Source of the DNA: an uncultured Enterococcus sp.
GTDB taxonomy: Bacteria > Bacillota > Bacilli > Lactobacillales > Enterococcaceae
Direction: 5' to 3'
DNA: 9,738 nucleotides
Assembly (NCBI GenBank): GCA_946409145.1
Contig: CAMJVA010000047.1
Span: 1 to 9,738 of the forward strand
Part shown: piece by piece, positions 1 through 6,243 of the stretch
Numbering within the stretch: position 1 is the stretch's first letter
How the letters are laid out: each line of letters starts with the position of its first letter
Notes under the pieces: generated by a model
Database searches by the model: none
The model's input: the letters and a program-made list of their open reading frames with translations, nothing else
Told to the model about the DNA's origin: nothing
Made by a program: the position numbers and the translations under genes

Positions 1-63
1 AGTCTCATGGCAGTTAAGAAAAATAATGATTATTTTTCTGGCTTTATTTTAAAAAAAATAAAC

Positions 64-97
64 AAAAAAGAGAAAATCAGTTGATTTTCTCTTTTTT
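64..97. terminator. Symmetric intrinsic terminator downstream of the adcA-type gene
   Basis: A perfect 16-bp inverted repeat (64-79 and 82-97) with a 2-base centre has an A-tract on its left and a T-tract on its right, so it can act on both strands. The GC-containing core is AGAGAAAATCA/TGATTTTCTCT. On the minus strand it ends the adcA-type transcript 4-5 bases after the stop codon. Its symmetry suggests that a plus-strand gene may end just left of the window, but that gene cannot be identified from the 63 bases present. Confidence 0.8.
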
Positions 98-101
98 TAG
101 C

Positions 102-1040
102 TTATTTGATTGATAATTTTAAATGGGCTAAATTTTCTTCCATGACGGAAAGATAGTTTTTTCCCCTATTCATATCTGCTTGGCTTAAACTTTCTAAGGT
201 ATTTAAAACACTACTTTTTACCCCAGTTTCTTTGACTAAGGTCTCAGCTACTTTTGTAGTAGCATTTTCTTCAAAATAAATGACTTCAATTCCATGATCT
301 TTTACAAAATGGTTTAACTCGGCTAAACGAGTTGGGGAAGGCTCTTCATCTGGAGTGAGTCCTGAAACGGATTCTTGAGTTAAGTTATAACGTTTGGCTA
401 AATAAGAAAAAGCCGCGTGCTGCGTCACAAAAGTCCGTTGTGTTGCTTCTTTTAGCCCTTTGGAATATTCATTATCTAAGGCTGATAATTTTTCTATATA
501 GCGCTCACTATTTTCCGTAAATACTTTTTCATGTTCTGGATAAAGAGCACTTAAACTTTTGGCAATAGTTGCCACTTCTTCTTTGGCTAAAACAGGATCC
601 AACCACACGTGAGGATCTAAAGTATGTTCATGCTCCTCTTTGTCACTTTCATCTTTTTCTTCTTCAGGTTCTTCAGTGGAACTTTGGCTAAGGGAAATAT
701 TTTTTGCTGCTTCAACAAATACTTTTTTATTATTAACGGAATCTTTAATATCAGTAATCCACGTTTCCATTTCTGGACTGTTATAAATAAAAGCATCACT
801 TTCAGATATTTTTACCATATCTTTAGCCGAGGGTTCATAATCATGAGGCTCCGTTCCCGCTGGAATTAGTAAAGAAACTTCTCCCACGTCTCCTACAACT
901 TCTTTTGTGAATTCATACATTGGATAAAAGGTCGTGGTAATCTGTAACTTATCACTATTTTGGGCCTTTTTTTCTTCTTTGGCACAAGCACTAAGACTAA
1001 AACTTAACAATACGCTGATGAATAAAATTAGTTTTTTCAT
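102..1040 (-). CDS. adcA: Zinc ABC transporter substrate-binding lipoprotein (AdcA/ZnuA type, no ZinT domain)
   Basis: Encodes a 312-residue extracellular metal-binding lipoprotein (ZnuA/TroA family) that would hand Zn(II) to an AdcBC/ZnuBC permease. The start is the ATG at 1040: it is preceded by GGGAGG (1045-1050) and opens a lipoprotein signal peptide with charged MKK, a hydrophobic core and lipobox L-S-A-C (Cys19). The open frame runs 31 codons further upstream, but that stretch spans the promoter and lacks a signal peptide. Expected metal ligands are His66 (in EPHDYEP), His144 (in DPHVWLDP), His208 (in TQHAAF) and Glu283 (in NTLES); His rather than Glu at the third position favours zinc over manganese. 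The usual His-rich loop is here strongly acidic (about 122-140) with only two histidines. Many streptococcal and enterococcal AdcA proteins are about 500 residues with a C-terminal ZinT domain; this one has none. No permease or ATPase genes lie alongside, so the partner must be elsewhere. The family is certain; the symbol is less so (znuA and adcA-II are alternatives). Confidence 0.88.
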   Translation of the reverse strand: MKKLILFISVLLSFSLSACAKEEKKAQNSDKLQITTTFYPMYEFTKEVVGDVGEVSLLIPAGTEPHDYEPSAKDMVKISESDAFIYNSPEMETWITDIKDSVNNKKVFVEAAKNISLSQSSTEEPEEEKDESDKEEHEHTLDPHVWLDPVLAKEEVATIAKSLSALYPEHEKVFTENSERYIEKLSALDNEYSKGLKEATQRTFVTQHAAFSYLAKRYNLTQESVSGLTPDEEPSPTRLAELNHFVKDHGIEVIYFEENATTKVAETLVKETGVKSSVLNTLESLSQADMNRGKNYLSVMEENLAHLKLSIK

Positions 1041-1077
1041 TTTTCCTCCCATAAAAATAAATTCATTACTTATGCAC

Positions 1078-1105
1078 TTTATCATGCCAAAGATTTTTTT
1101 GTCAA
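1078..1105 (-). promoter_or_regulatory. Sigma-A promoter of the adcA-type gene
   Basis: On the minus strand there is a perfect -35 TTGACA (1100-1105), a 16-bp spacer and a -10 of GATAAA (1078-1083, 4 of 6 matches). It lies 38 bases upstream of the chosen ATG, which supports that start. No convincing Zur box is seen. An inverted repeat ATGAA-N2-TTCAT (1118-1129) lies just upstream of the -35 and might be an operator. Confidence 0.55.
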
Positions 1106-1181
1106 GGAATAAATAACATGAATTTTCATTCAAATGACTAATTTATCATCTGTTAAAACAGTTAAATAACTTAATTTAAAT

Positions 1182-1214
1182 AAAAATAAAAAAACCGCCT
1201 CAAAAGAGACGGTT
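1182..1214 (-). terminator. Intrinsic terminator after the small membrane-peptide gene
   Basis: Read on the minus strand, a 9-bp stem AACCGTCTC/GAGGCGGTT (1193-1201 with 1206-1214) contains one G-U wobble and a TTTT loop, and is followed by a run of seven T and then ATTTTT. It lies 6 bases past the stop of the 46-codon gene. On the plus strand the stem has a mismatch and no good T-run, so it points leftward only. No clear terminator lies between clpB and the small gene, so this one may also end clpB transcripts that read through. Confidence 0.85.
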
Positions 1215-1220
1215 CATTTT

Positions 1221-1361
1221 TTATTCATGGTTCCGGTGGTTCACCGGTATTTTAACAGGTTCTGGAGTCGATTTTTGTAATAAAAGAGCGCCGACTGCTA
1301 ATAAGCCGATTAAAGAAGTCACTCCTAATACAGTAAGTAAGCTTGTAACAATCATTGACAT
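1221..1361 (-). CDS. Small single-pass membrane peptide, 46 residues, function unknown
   Basis: The peptide begins MSMIVTSLLTVLGV, continues with a hydrophobic helix to about residue 28, and ends in a hydrophilic tail with Gln-Lys, proline-containing segments and a His/Asn-rich end (NHRNHE). This predicts one transmembrane helix with the N-terminus short and the roughly 18-residue C-terminus outside the membrane core. The start is supported by AAAGGTGG (1370-1377) 8 bases upstream of the ATG; a second in-frame ATG two codons later (1355) is closer to no better site. A dedicated terminator begins just after the stop, and an extended -10 promoter lies upstream, so this is a complete small transcription unit despite its size. 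It follows clpB on the same strand with a gap of 100 bases. I do not recognise the family. It could be a membrane stress peptide, a regulator of a membrane protein or a type I toxin-like peptide; nothing in the sequence decides. Confidence 0.72.
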   Translation of the reverse strand: MSMIVTSLLTVLGVTSLIGLLAVGALLLQKSTPEPVKIPVNHRNHE

Positions 1362-1385
1362 ATGTCAAACCACCTTTCTAATCTT

Positions 1386-1394
1386 ATTTTAGCA
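1386..1394 (-). promoter_or_regulatory. Extended -10 promoter of the small membrane-peptide gene
   Basis: On the minus strand TTTGC precedes TAAAAT (1386-1391), giving a TGn extended -10 with a 5-of-6 hexamer. No good -35 is present at 16-18 bp. The predicted transcript start, near 1380, would leave a leader of about 19 bases carrying the AAAGGTGG site. Confidence 0.4.
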
Positions 1395-1461
1395 AATAAA
1401 TTTGAATAAGTAGTGAAGACTGTTTTAATTTTTAGAGAGTTTTACCTGACTTTACCTTTTC

Positions 1462-4065
1462 TTAATTCTCAGGGATACTTTCGTTTTCAAAAACTAATTG
1501 ATCACCTAAAACATCCACCGTTACTTTGGTCTTTGGTAACACTCGCCCAGCGATGATTTCTTTTGCTAGGGGTGTTTCTAGTTCTTTTGTAATGAAACGT
1601 TTCAAAGGTCTAGCTCCATAAGCAGGTTCATAAGCAGTTTCTGCAATCCAAGTGGAAGCTTTATCTGTAATGCTTAGAACAATTTCTTGGTCGATTAAGC
1701 GTTTAGATACTTGTGTGATTAATTTTTTAACAATGTCTTTCACATTATCTAAGCTTAATGGTGTAAACATAATCGTATCATCAATTCGATTTAAAAATTC
1801 TGGTTTAAAATGTCCCTTTAAAAGCTCAAGCACTTGATCTTTCACCTGATCAGAAATTGTGCCGTCTTCACTAACCCCTTCTAAAAGTAAATTGGAACCA
1901 ATATTAGAAGTCATAATTAAAACGGTGTTTTTAAAATCAACGACGCGTCCTTTAGAATCAGTTAAACGCCCATCATCTAAAACTTGTAACAATAAGTTGA
2001 AGACATCTGGATGAGCTTTTTCAATTTCATCTAATAAAACAATCGTATAAGGATTTCGTCTTACTGCTTCCGTTAATTGGCCGCCTTCTTCATAACCTAC
2101 ATAGCCTGGAGGGGCACCAACAAGTCGAGACACGGCAAATTTTTCCATGTACTCACTCATATCAATTCTAACCATATGATCTTCTGAATCAAATAAGTTT
2201 TCCGCTAATGCTTTTGCTAGTTCTGTTTTCCCTACCCCTGTTGGTCCAAGGAATAAGAAGGAACCTAGAGGACGATTTGGATCTTTTAACCCTGCTCTTG
2301 AACGCAAAACTGCATCAGATACAGCATCTACCGCTTCATCTTGTCCAATGACTCTTTCATGGAGGGTTTCATTTAGTTTTAAAAGTTTTTCCCGTTCTCC
2401 TTCTACTAACCGAGTGACAGGAATTCCTGTGAGGCGACCGACTACTTCAGCAATTTCATTTTCAGTTACGGATTCTTGAACCATTTTAAGGTCATCATGA
2501 CTGGATTTTTCTTCTAGTTCTTTTAGTTCTTTTTCTAATTGAGGAATCGTACCATGACGTAAAACAGCAGCTCTTTCTAAATCATAGTTGTTTTCTGCAT
2601 CTTCTAATTCTCGTTTAGCTTTTTCCAGTTCCCCACGTTTACTAGAAACTTGGTTCACTTCTTCTTTTTCTGTTTCCCACTGCATTTTTTTACTGTTAGC
2701 TTCTTCACGTAAATCAGCTAATTCTTCTTGAAGATTTTCTAACCGTTTTTTAGAAGCATCATCTGTTTCCTTTTTTAAAGCAGCTTCTTCAATTTCCAGC
2801 TGCATTAAGCGTCTGGTTACTTGGTCCAGTTCAGTTGGCATAGAATTCATTTCCACTTTAATCGTCGCTGAAGCTTCATCAATTAAGTCAATGGCTTTAT
2901 CAGGTAAGAAACGATCTGTAATGTAGCGATCCGATAAAACTGCCGCAGCTACAAGAGCATTATCATGAATATTTACTCCATGATGAATTTCATAACGTTC
3001 TTTTAATCCCCGTAAAATGGAAATAGTATCTTCTACAGTAGGTTCTTTAACTAATACTTTTTGGAAACGACGCTCTAAAGCTTTATCTTTTTCTAAATAT
3101 TGGCGATATTCATCTAAGGTTGTTGCACCAATTAAATGAAGTTCTCCTCTTGCTAACATAGGTTTTAAAAGATTTCCCGCATCCATAGAACCTTCTGTTT
3201 TTCCGGCACCGACAATGTTATGAATTTCATCAATGAACAAAATAATTTGTCCATCAGATTTCTTCACTTCATTTAAAACGGCCTTTAAACGTTCTTCAAA
3301 TTCACCTCTAAATTTTGCTCCAGCAATTAAAGAGCCCATATCTAGAGAAAAAATAGTTTTATTTCTTAAATTTTCTGGGACATCTTTTTTAACAATTCGT
3401 TGGGCTAAACCTTCTACAATAGCAGTTTTACCTACCCCAGGTTCCCCAATTAAAACAGGATTATTTTTGGTTTTTCGTGACAAAATTCGAATGACATCAC
3501 GAATTTCTTCATCACGACCAATAATAGGATCTTGTTTTCCAGAGCGCACTTGTTGGACTAAATCTACACCATATTTTTCTAAAGCTTTATAACGTTCTTC
3601 TTGATTTTGTGAGGTCACTTTTTCCCCACCTCGCATTTCTTCAATATTTCTTCTAATTTCTTTTTCAGTTATTCCGATACTTTTTAAATAAGTTGTGAGG
3701 GGATAATTTTTTAAAGTCATTAAGCCTAACAAAACTATTTCAGTTGATAAATATTCATCAGAGAAACTATCCTTTAAGGTATTACTCTCTTGCAATAACC
3801 GATATAAATTTTGACTCATATTTTGACCATAAGAAACATTTCCCGCTACTTCAACTTCTTGATCTAACAGTTCATCTACTTTAGCTTCAAGAGCAGTGAC
3901 ATCTACGCCGGCATCTTGATAAAAATTTCTAGCAAAATGTTGTGGCGTTAAAAAGACTTTCCACAAATGAGGAATGTCAATTTCTTGATGATGACGAGTT
4001 ACGGCTATTTGTTGTGCTTCAGCAATTGCTTCTTGTAAAGTAGTTGTTAATTTTTCTGGATTCAT
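1462..4065 (-). CDS. clpB: ATP-dependent disaggregase chaperone ClpB
   Basis: An 867-residue Hsp100 hexameric AAA+ chaperone that, with DnaK/DnaJ/GrpE, threads and rescues aggregated proteins in the cytoplasm after heat stress. Domains in order: N-terminal Clp domain (about 1-145), AAA1 with Walker A GEPGVGKT (207-214), Walker B ILFIDE (275-280) and pore loop GAKFRG (249-254), the coiled-coil M domain (about 405-525) that separates ClpB from ClpA/ClpC, then AAA2 with Walker A GPTGVGKT (607-614), Walker B VLLDE (676-680) and pore loop PPGYVGY (652-658), and a C-terminal D2-small domain with GARPLKR (817-823). The ClpP-docking loop of ClpA/ClpX is absent, as expected. Length is normal. The start at 4065 has AAAGGAGG (4073-4080) 7 bases upstream; the frame is open 16 codons further, but that extension crosses the promoter and CtsR operator. 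Met144 (MRGGEKV) sits about where E. coli makes its short ClpB isoform, but only a weak purine run precedes it. Confidence 0.97.
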   Translation of the reverse strand: MNPEKLTTTLQEAIAEAQQIAVTRHHQEIDIPHLWKVFLTPQHFARNFYQDAGVDVTALEAKVDELLDQEVEVAGNVSYGQNMSQNLYRLLQESNTLKDSFSDEYLSTEIVLLGLMTLKNYPLTTYLKSIGITEKEIRRNIEEMRGGEKVTSQNQEERYKALEKYGVDLVQQVRSGKQDPIIGRDEEIRDVIRILSRKTKNNPVLIGEPGVGKTAIVEGLAQRIVKKDVPENLRNKTIFSLDMGSLIAGAKFRGEFEERLKAVLNEVKKSDGQIILFIDEIHNIVGAGKTEGSMDAGNLLKPMLARGELHLIGATTLDEYRQYLEKDKALERRFQKVLVKEPTVEDTISILRGLKERYEIHHGVNIHDNALVAAAVLSDRYITDRFLPDKAIDLIDEASATIKVEMNSMPTELDQVTRRLMQLEIEEAALKKETDDASKKRLENLQEELADLREEANSKKMQWETEKEEVNQVSSKRGELEKAKRELEDAENNYDLERAAVLRHGTIPQLEKELKELEEKSSHDDLKMVQESVTENEIAEVVGRLTGIPVTRLVEGEREKLLKLNETLHERVIGQDEAVDAVSDAVLRSRAGLKDPNRPLGSFLFLGPTGVGKTELAKALAENLFDSEDHMVRIDMSEYMEKFAVSRLVGAPPGYVGYEEGGQLTEAVRRNPYTIVLLDEIEKAHPDVFNLLLQVLDDGRLTDSKGRVVDFKNTVLIMTSNIGSNLLLEGVSEDGTISDQVKDQVLELLKGHFKPEFLNRIDDTIMFTPLSLDNVKDIVKKLITQVSKRLIDQEIVLSITDKASTWIAETAYEPAYGARPLKRFITKELETPLAKEIIAGRVLPKTKVTVDVLGDQLVFENESIPEN

Positions 4066-4093
4066 TAAAAGACCTCCTTTTTGAACTGATTTT

Positions 4094-4123
4094 ATTATAC
4101 TGCTATTGGTCAAAATTGGTCAA
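4094..4123 (-). promoter_or_regulatory. Sigma-A promoter of clpB
   Basis: Minus strand: -35 TTGACC (4118-4123), an 18-bp spacer and a perfect -10 TATAAT (4094-4099). The predicted transcript start near 4087 gives a leader of about 22 bases that contains the Shine-Dalgarno. The -35 and spacer are overlapped by the CtsR operator. Confidence 0.85.
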
Positions 4124-4124
4124 A
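4108..4124. promoter_or_regulatory. CtsR heat-shock operator
   Basis: A perfect tandem heptad, GGTCAAA-ATT-GGTCAAA, matches the CtsR consensus (A/GGTCAAANANA/GGTCAAA). It covers the -35 and much of the spacer of the clpB promoter, the classic arrangement for repression at low temperature and release on heat or protein stress. The ctsR gene is not in the window. Confidence 0.93.
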
Positions 4125-4143
4125 CAATAACTCTTAAAATAGC

Positions 4144-4173
4144 AAAAAAATCTAGGATAAAATATCCTAGATT
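4144..4173 (-). terminator. Intrinsic terminator of the sigma-factor gene
   Basis: A perfect 11-bp stem AATCTAGGATA/TATCCTAGATT (4149-4159 with 4163-4173) with a 3-base loop is followed on the minus strand by seven T (4144-4150, two shared with the stem). It begins 12 bases after the stop codon of the sigma-factor gene and ends 20 bases before the CtsR operator, isolating clpB from the upstream unit. Confidence 0.9.
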
Positions 4174-4185
4174 CATTCAAAGGGA

Positions 4186-4743
4186 TTATTCATATAAAAA
4201 TGCTTTAAATTTCTTTTGTAAACTTTTAATGGTCCTATTAATTTCACTTTCAGAACATTTTAAAATCGCTGCACATTGTCCTGTGGCAAATCCCCCATTA
4301 TATAAAGTCATAACTTTTAGTTCAAAGACCCCTAGATTTTTATTGAATAATTCGATTTTTTCTTTCACTAACATTTGTTCATAAGAGCTTAAGGTATCCT
4401 TATCTATGGGATCGTATTCCCCATTAAGTTCATTTTCATAAGAACACGCTTCTAAATCTCCTCTTCTTTTTACGGCTTGTTCTTTCCTTAAAAGACTAAT
4501 AATATGCCTGGTAAAATTTTTTTTGAAGTAAAGACCGAAAGTAACGCCATTATTTTTAATAAATGACAGAGCTGATCTATGAAAAATAATAAATCCTTCT
4601 TGTAACCAATCATCTAGCTCAAAATATTTCAAATGATAATAAGCTCTTACTTTTAATACCATGGGCTCATAGCGCTTATAGGCTTTTTTTAATTCTTGCT
4701 CATCTCCTAATTTAATTTTATCGATCCAGTCATATTCGTTCAT
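4186..4743 (-). CDS. Sigma-70 family RNA polymerase sigma factor, SigH/ComX-like
   Basis: A 185-residue alternative sigma factor. Region 2 spans about residues 15-90: ELDDWLQEGFIIFHRSALSF (42-61) is the typical core-binding helix with D-x-x-Q-E-G, followed by a basic stretch (RHIISLLRKEQAVKRR, 79-94) matching region 2.3/2.4. An acidic linker (97-120) leads to a region-4 helix-turn-helix (about 138-180; ELKVMTLYNGGF and CSESEINRTIKSLQKKF). Regions 1 and 3 are lacking. Length and layout fit the SigH/ComX group, which in Lactobacillales controls competence genes, but an ECF-like or family-specific factor is possible. The start at 4743 has AAGGAGAGG a few bases upstream. No anti-sigma or membrane-sensor gene is adjacent, arguing against a typical ECF locus, and rpmG/secE/nusG, the usual neighbours of sigH in Bacillus, are absent. 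It has its own terminator, so it is not co-transcribed with clpB. The target promoters cannot be read from this window. Confidence 0.82.
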   Translation of the reverse strand: MNEYDWIDKIKLGDEQELKKAYKRYEPMVLKVRAYYHLKYFELDDWLQEGFIIFHRSALSFIKNNGVTFGLYFKKNFTRHIISLLRKEQAVKRRGDLEACSYENELNGEYDPIDKDTLSSYEQMLVKEKIELFNKNLGVFELKVMTLYNGGFATGQCAAILKCSESEINRTIKSLQKKFKAFLYE

Positions 4744-4794
4744 CTAATCCCTCTCCTTCCAGTCTTTCAATTTCCTTTTTTAAGTTCACAATTA

Positions 4795-4800
4795 ATAATA
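4795..4800 (-). promoter_or_regulatory. Possible -10 element of the sigma-factor gene
   Basis: TATTAT on the minus strand lies 51 bases upstream of the sigma-factor start. There is no recognisable -35 at 16-18 bp (ACCATT is the best) and no TGn extension, so a dedicated or activated promoter is possible. The leader contains no SigH-type -10 (GAAT) that would indicate autoregulation. Confidence 0.25.
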
Positions 4801-5039
4801 CGCGCTAAACTAAAAAAATGGTTTTAAGAAATATCGTTATTTTATAATATTTTTTTATTTGTTTTAATTTGTTATCTAAATATTTATTTAAACTGTTGCA
4901 ATTTGTTTTTTTGCTCTTTTCTATTATTCTTACGTTATTTAAAAACCTTCATATTATTAGAAAGCTCTCATTATGTATTTCTTTAGGAAAAATAAAGTTG
5001 AATTTTTTTAAGAAAAAAAGTTATCACTCCTTTATCTAC

Positions 5040-5071
5040 AAAAAAAGAGTGAGACAAATCATGTCTCACTC
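5040..5071 (-). terminator. Intrinsic terminator of the kinase gene
   Basis: A perfect 10-bp stem GAGTGAGACA/TGTCTCACTC (5047-5056 with 5062-5071) with a 5-base loop is followed on the minus strand by seven T (5040-5046). It lies about 97 bases past the stop of the kinase gene, giving a fairly long 3' untranslated region. On the plus strand there is no T-run. Confidence 0.88.
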
Positions 5072-5168
5072 ATTAGTTATCTAAGTGTTTTTGGAGATTA
5101 TTTTTTAGATAATCTATTGAATTGAATCCCTACTCAATTTTTTACTTAAGAATTCATTTTTGCCTTAA

Positions 5169-6194
5169 TTAGCGACTTAAACGAGAAGCACTGCCACTTT
5201 CCATGACATTTTTAATATCAGCTTCAGACACTAAGTTAAGATCCCCTGTAATGGTTAATTTCAATACAGAAGCAGCTAAACCAAAGCGAACCATGTCTTC
5301 TGGGGTATAGTCATGTAAAATACCATGCATTAAACCTGCACCAAATGCATCTCCAGCAGCAACACCTTCCATAACGTGCATTTTATATGAGTCCGTTTCA
5401 TAAAACTGTCCGTCAGTAAGTAGTAAAGCTTTCCACGTGCTCTCTTCAACAGAATGAATGTCTCTTAAAATACTAGTGACCATTTTACAATTAGGATATT
5501 GTTTCATAACCTCTTTCATTGCTTGTTTAAAGCTATCTTCTTGAGCAATACCCCGAGTTGAGTCGCCATCAAAAGCTTTGATGCCTAAGGTTGCTTCAAA
5601 ATCTTCATCATGGGCAATGCAAACAGTAACATATTCCATTACTTTTGACATCACTTTTCGCGCTTTTTCTGGTGACCACATTTTTCCTCGGTAATTCATA
5701 TCACACACAACAGGAATGTCATGTTCTTGACAGTATTTACAAGCACTTAAAATAGTTTTTTCTAGCTCTTCAGAAATAGCTGGGGTAATACCAGAAAAGT
5801 AAAAATAAGAAACATCGGCAAAAATGGTTTCCCAATGAAATTCATCGGCTTTAGCTAAAGAAAAAGCCGAATAAGCACGATCATAAACCACATTAGTGGA
5901 GCGAACGCTGGCACCTTTTTCAAAGAAATAAATACCGAGACGACCGTCCCCTTTAATTATTTTTTTGGTATCCACGCCATATTTTCTTAAAGTGGCAATA
6001 GCACTTTCCCCTAGTAAATTATTGGGGAATTTGGATAAATAAGAAACGTCATTGCCTAAAAGAGCTAAAGAAACAGCCACATTGGCTTCTGCTCCTCCAT
6101 AAGTTCCTTCAAAAGTATTAGTTTGTAAAATGCGTTCATTTGCTGGAGGTTTTAAGCGGAGCATCATTTCTCCAAAAGAGAGTACTTTTTTCAT
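5169..6194 (-). CDS. kdgK: PfkB-family sugar kinase, probable 2-dehydro-3-deoxygluconokinase
   Basis: A 341-residue cytoplasmic kinase of the ribokinase/PfkB fold, predicted to phosphorylate 2-keto-3-deoxygluconate to KDPG in uronate/aldonate breakdown. It opens with VLSFGEMMLRLKPP and has substrate-lid motif 1, GGAEANVAVSLALLG (33-47), as in KDG kinases. The ATP/anion-hole motif is GVAAGDAFGAG (277-287) with catalytic Asp282. The A-A-G-D core resembles E. coli KdgK, but the D-T that normally precede it are replaced by E276-G277, so it departs from the usual PfkB signature. Residues 210-255, between the GIKAFDG and WKALLL segments, are long and hydrophilic for this family. The start at 6194 has AAAGGA about 9-10 bases upstream. 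KDPG aldolase, uronate isomerase and transporter genes are not adjacent, so the substrate is inferred from sequence alone; another sugar-acid or ketose kinase is possible. Confidence 0.78.
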   Translation of the reverse strand: MKKVLSFGEMMLRLKPPANERILQTNTFEGTYGGAEANVAVSLALLGNDVSYLSKFPNNLLGESAIATLRKYGVDTKKIIKGDGRLGIYFFEKGASVRSTNVVYDRAYSAFSLAKADEFHWETIFADVSYFYFSGITPAISEELEKTILSACKYCQEHDIPVVCDMNYRGKMWSPEKARKVMSKVMEYVTVCIAHDEDFEATLGIKAFDGDSTRGIAQEDSFKQAMKEVMKQYPNCKMVTSILRDIHSVEESTWKALLLTDGQFYETDSYKMHVMEGVAAGDAFGAGLMHGILHDYTPEDMVRFGLAASVLKLTITGDLNLVSEADIKNVMESGSASRLSR

Positions 6195-6227
6195 GAAAAT
6201 AGTTCCTTTCCTTAATCGTTATTTTTT

Positions 6228-6242
6228 TTGCAAACACTTTCT
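6228..6242. promoter_or_regulatory. Probable cre (CcpA) site near the kinase promoter
   Basis: TTGCAAACACTTTCT matches the catabolite-responsive-element consensus WTGNAANCGNWNNCW at all fixed positions but one (central CG is CA). It overlaps the predicted transcript start of the kinase gene, where CcpA binding typically represses. This fits a gene for a secondary carbon source. Confidence 0.45.
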
Positions 6243-6243
6243 T

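Larger units (their letters stand above)
4744..5168. other. AT-rich intergenic region without a supported gene
   Basis: This gap separates the sigma-factor gene from the kinase gene. It holds the leader and probable promoter of the sigma factor at its left end and the kinase terminator (5040-5071) towards the right. Between about 4810 and 5040 it is extremely AT-rich with many homopolymer runs. A plus-strand open frame from about 4869 to 5084 starts at TTG with no ribosome binding site and reads through the terminator, so I do not call it. A weak 7-bp inverted repeat AGATTAT/ATAATCT lies near 5095-5120. Confidence 0.6.

Noticed and set aside
17..39. AT-only inverted repeat AGAAAAATAAT/ATTATTTTTCT as a second terminator
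   Set aside because: It has almost no GC pairs, a 1-base centre and a poor T-run; it may just be the end of a gene left of the window, and three frames remain ambiguous there.
617..1116. Short frames overlapping the zinc receptor gene on either strand
   Set aside because: They are out-of-frame shadows of a well-supported gene, with no ribosome binding sites.
1041..1133. N-terminal 31-codon extension of the zinc receptor frame
   Set aside because: It spans the promoter and ribosome binding site, and the lipoprotein signal begins at the inner Met.
1355..1384. Plus-strand promoter from TTGACA at 1355
   Set aside because: The candidate -10 (TAATCT) matches at only 3 of 6 positions and no plus-strand gene follows; the TTGACA comes from the palindrome.
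1652..3592. Plus-strand frames inside clpB
   Set aside because: Antisense shadows of conserved AAA+ coding sequence.
4066..4113. N-terminal 16-codon extension of clpB
   Set aside because: It covers the -10 and half of the CtsR operator; the inner ATG has a strong ribosome binding site and gives the normal ClpB N-terminus.
4106..4384. Plus-strand frame across the sigma-factor terminator and 3' end
   Set aside because: It reads through a terminator hairpin opposite a clear coding region and resembles no known protein.
4744..4790. SigH-type autoregulatory promoter (AGGAAAT) before the sigma-factor gene
   Set aside because: The -10 GAAT element is absent at the right spacing and the start would fall in the ribosome binding site.
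4869..5084. Plus-strand 71-codon frame in the AT-rich gap
   Set aside because: TTG start without a ribosome binding site, low-complexity composition, and it reads through the kinase terminator hairpin.
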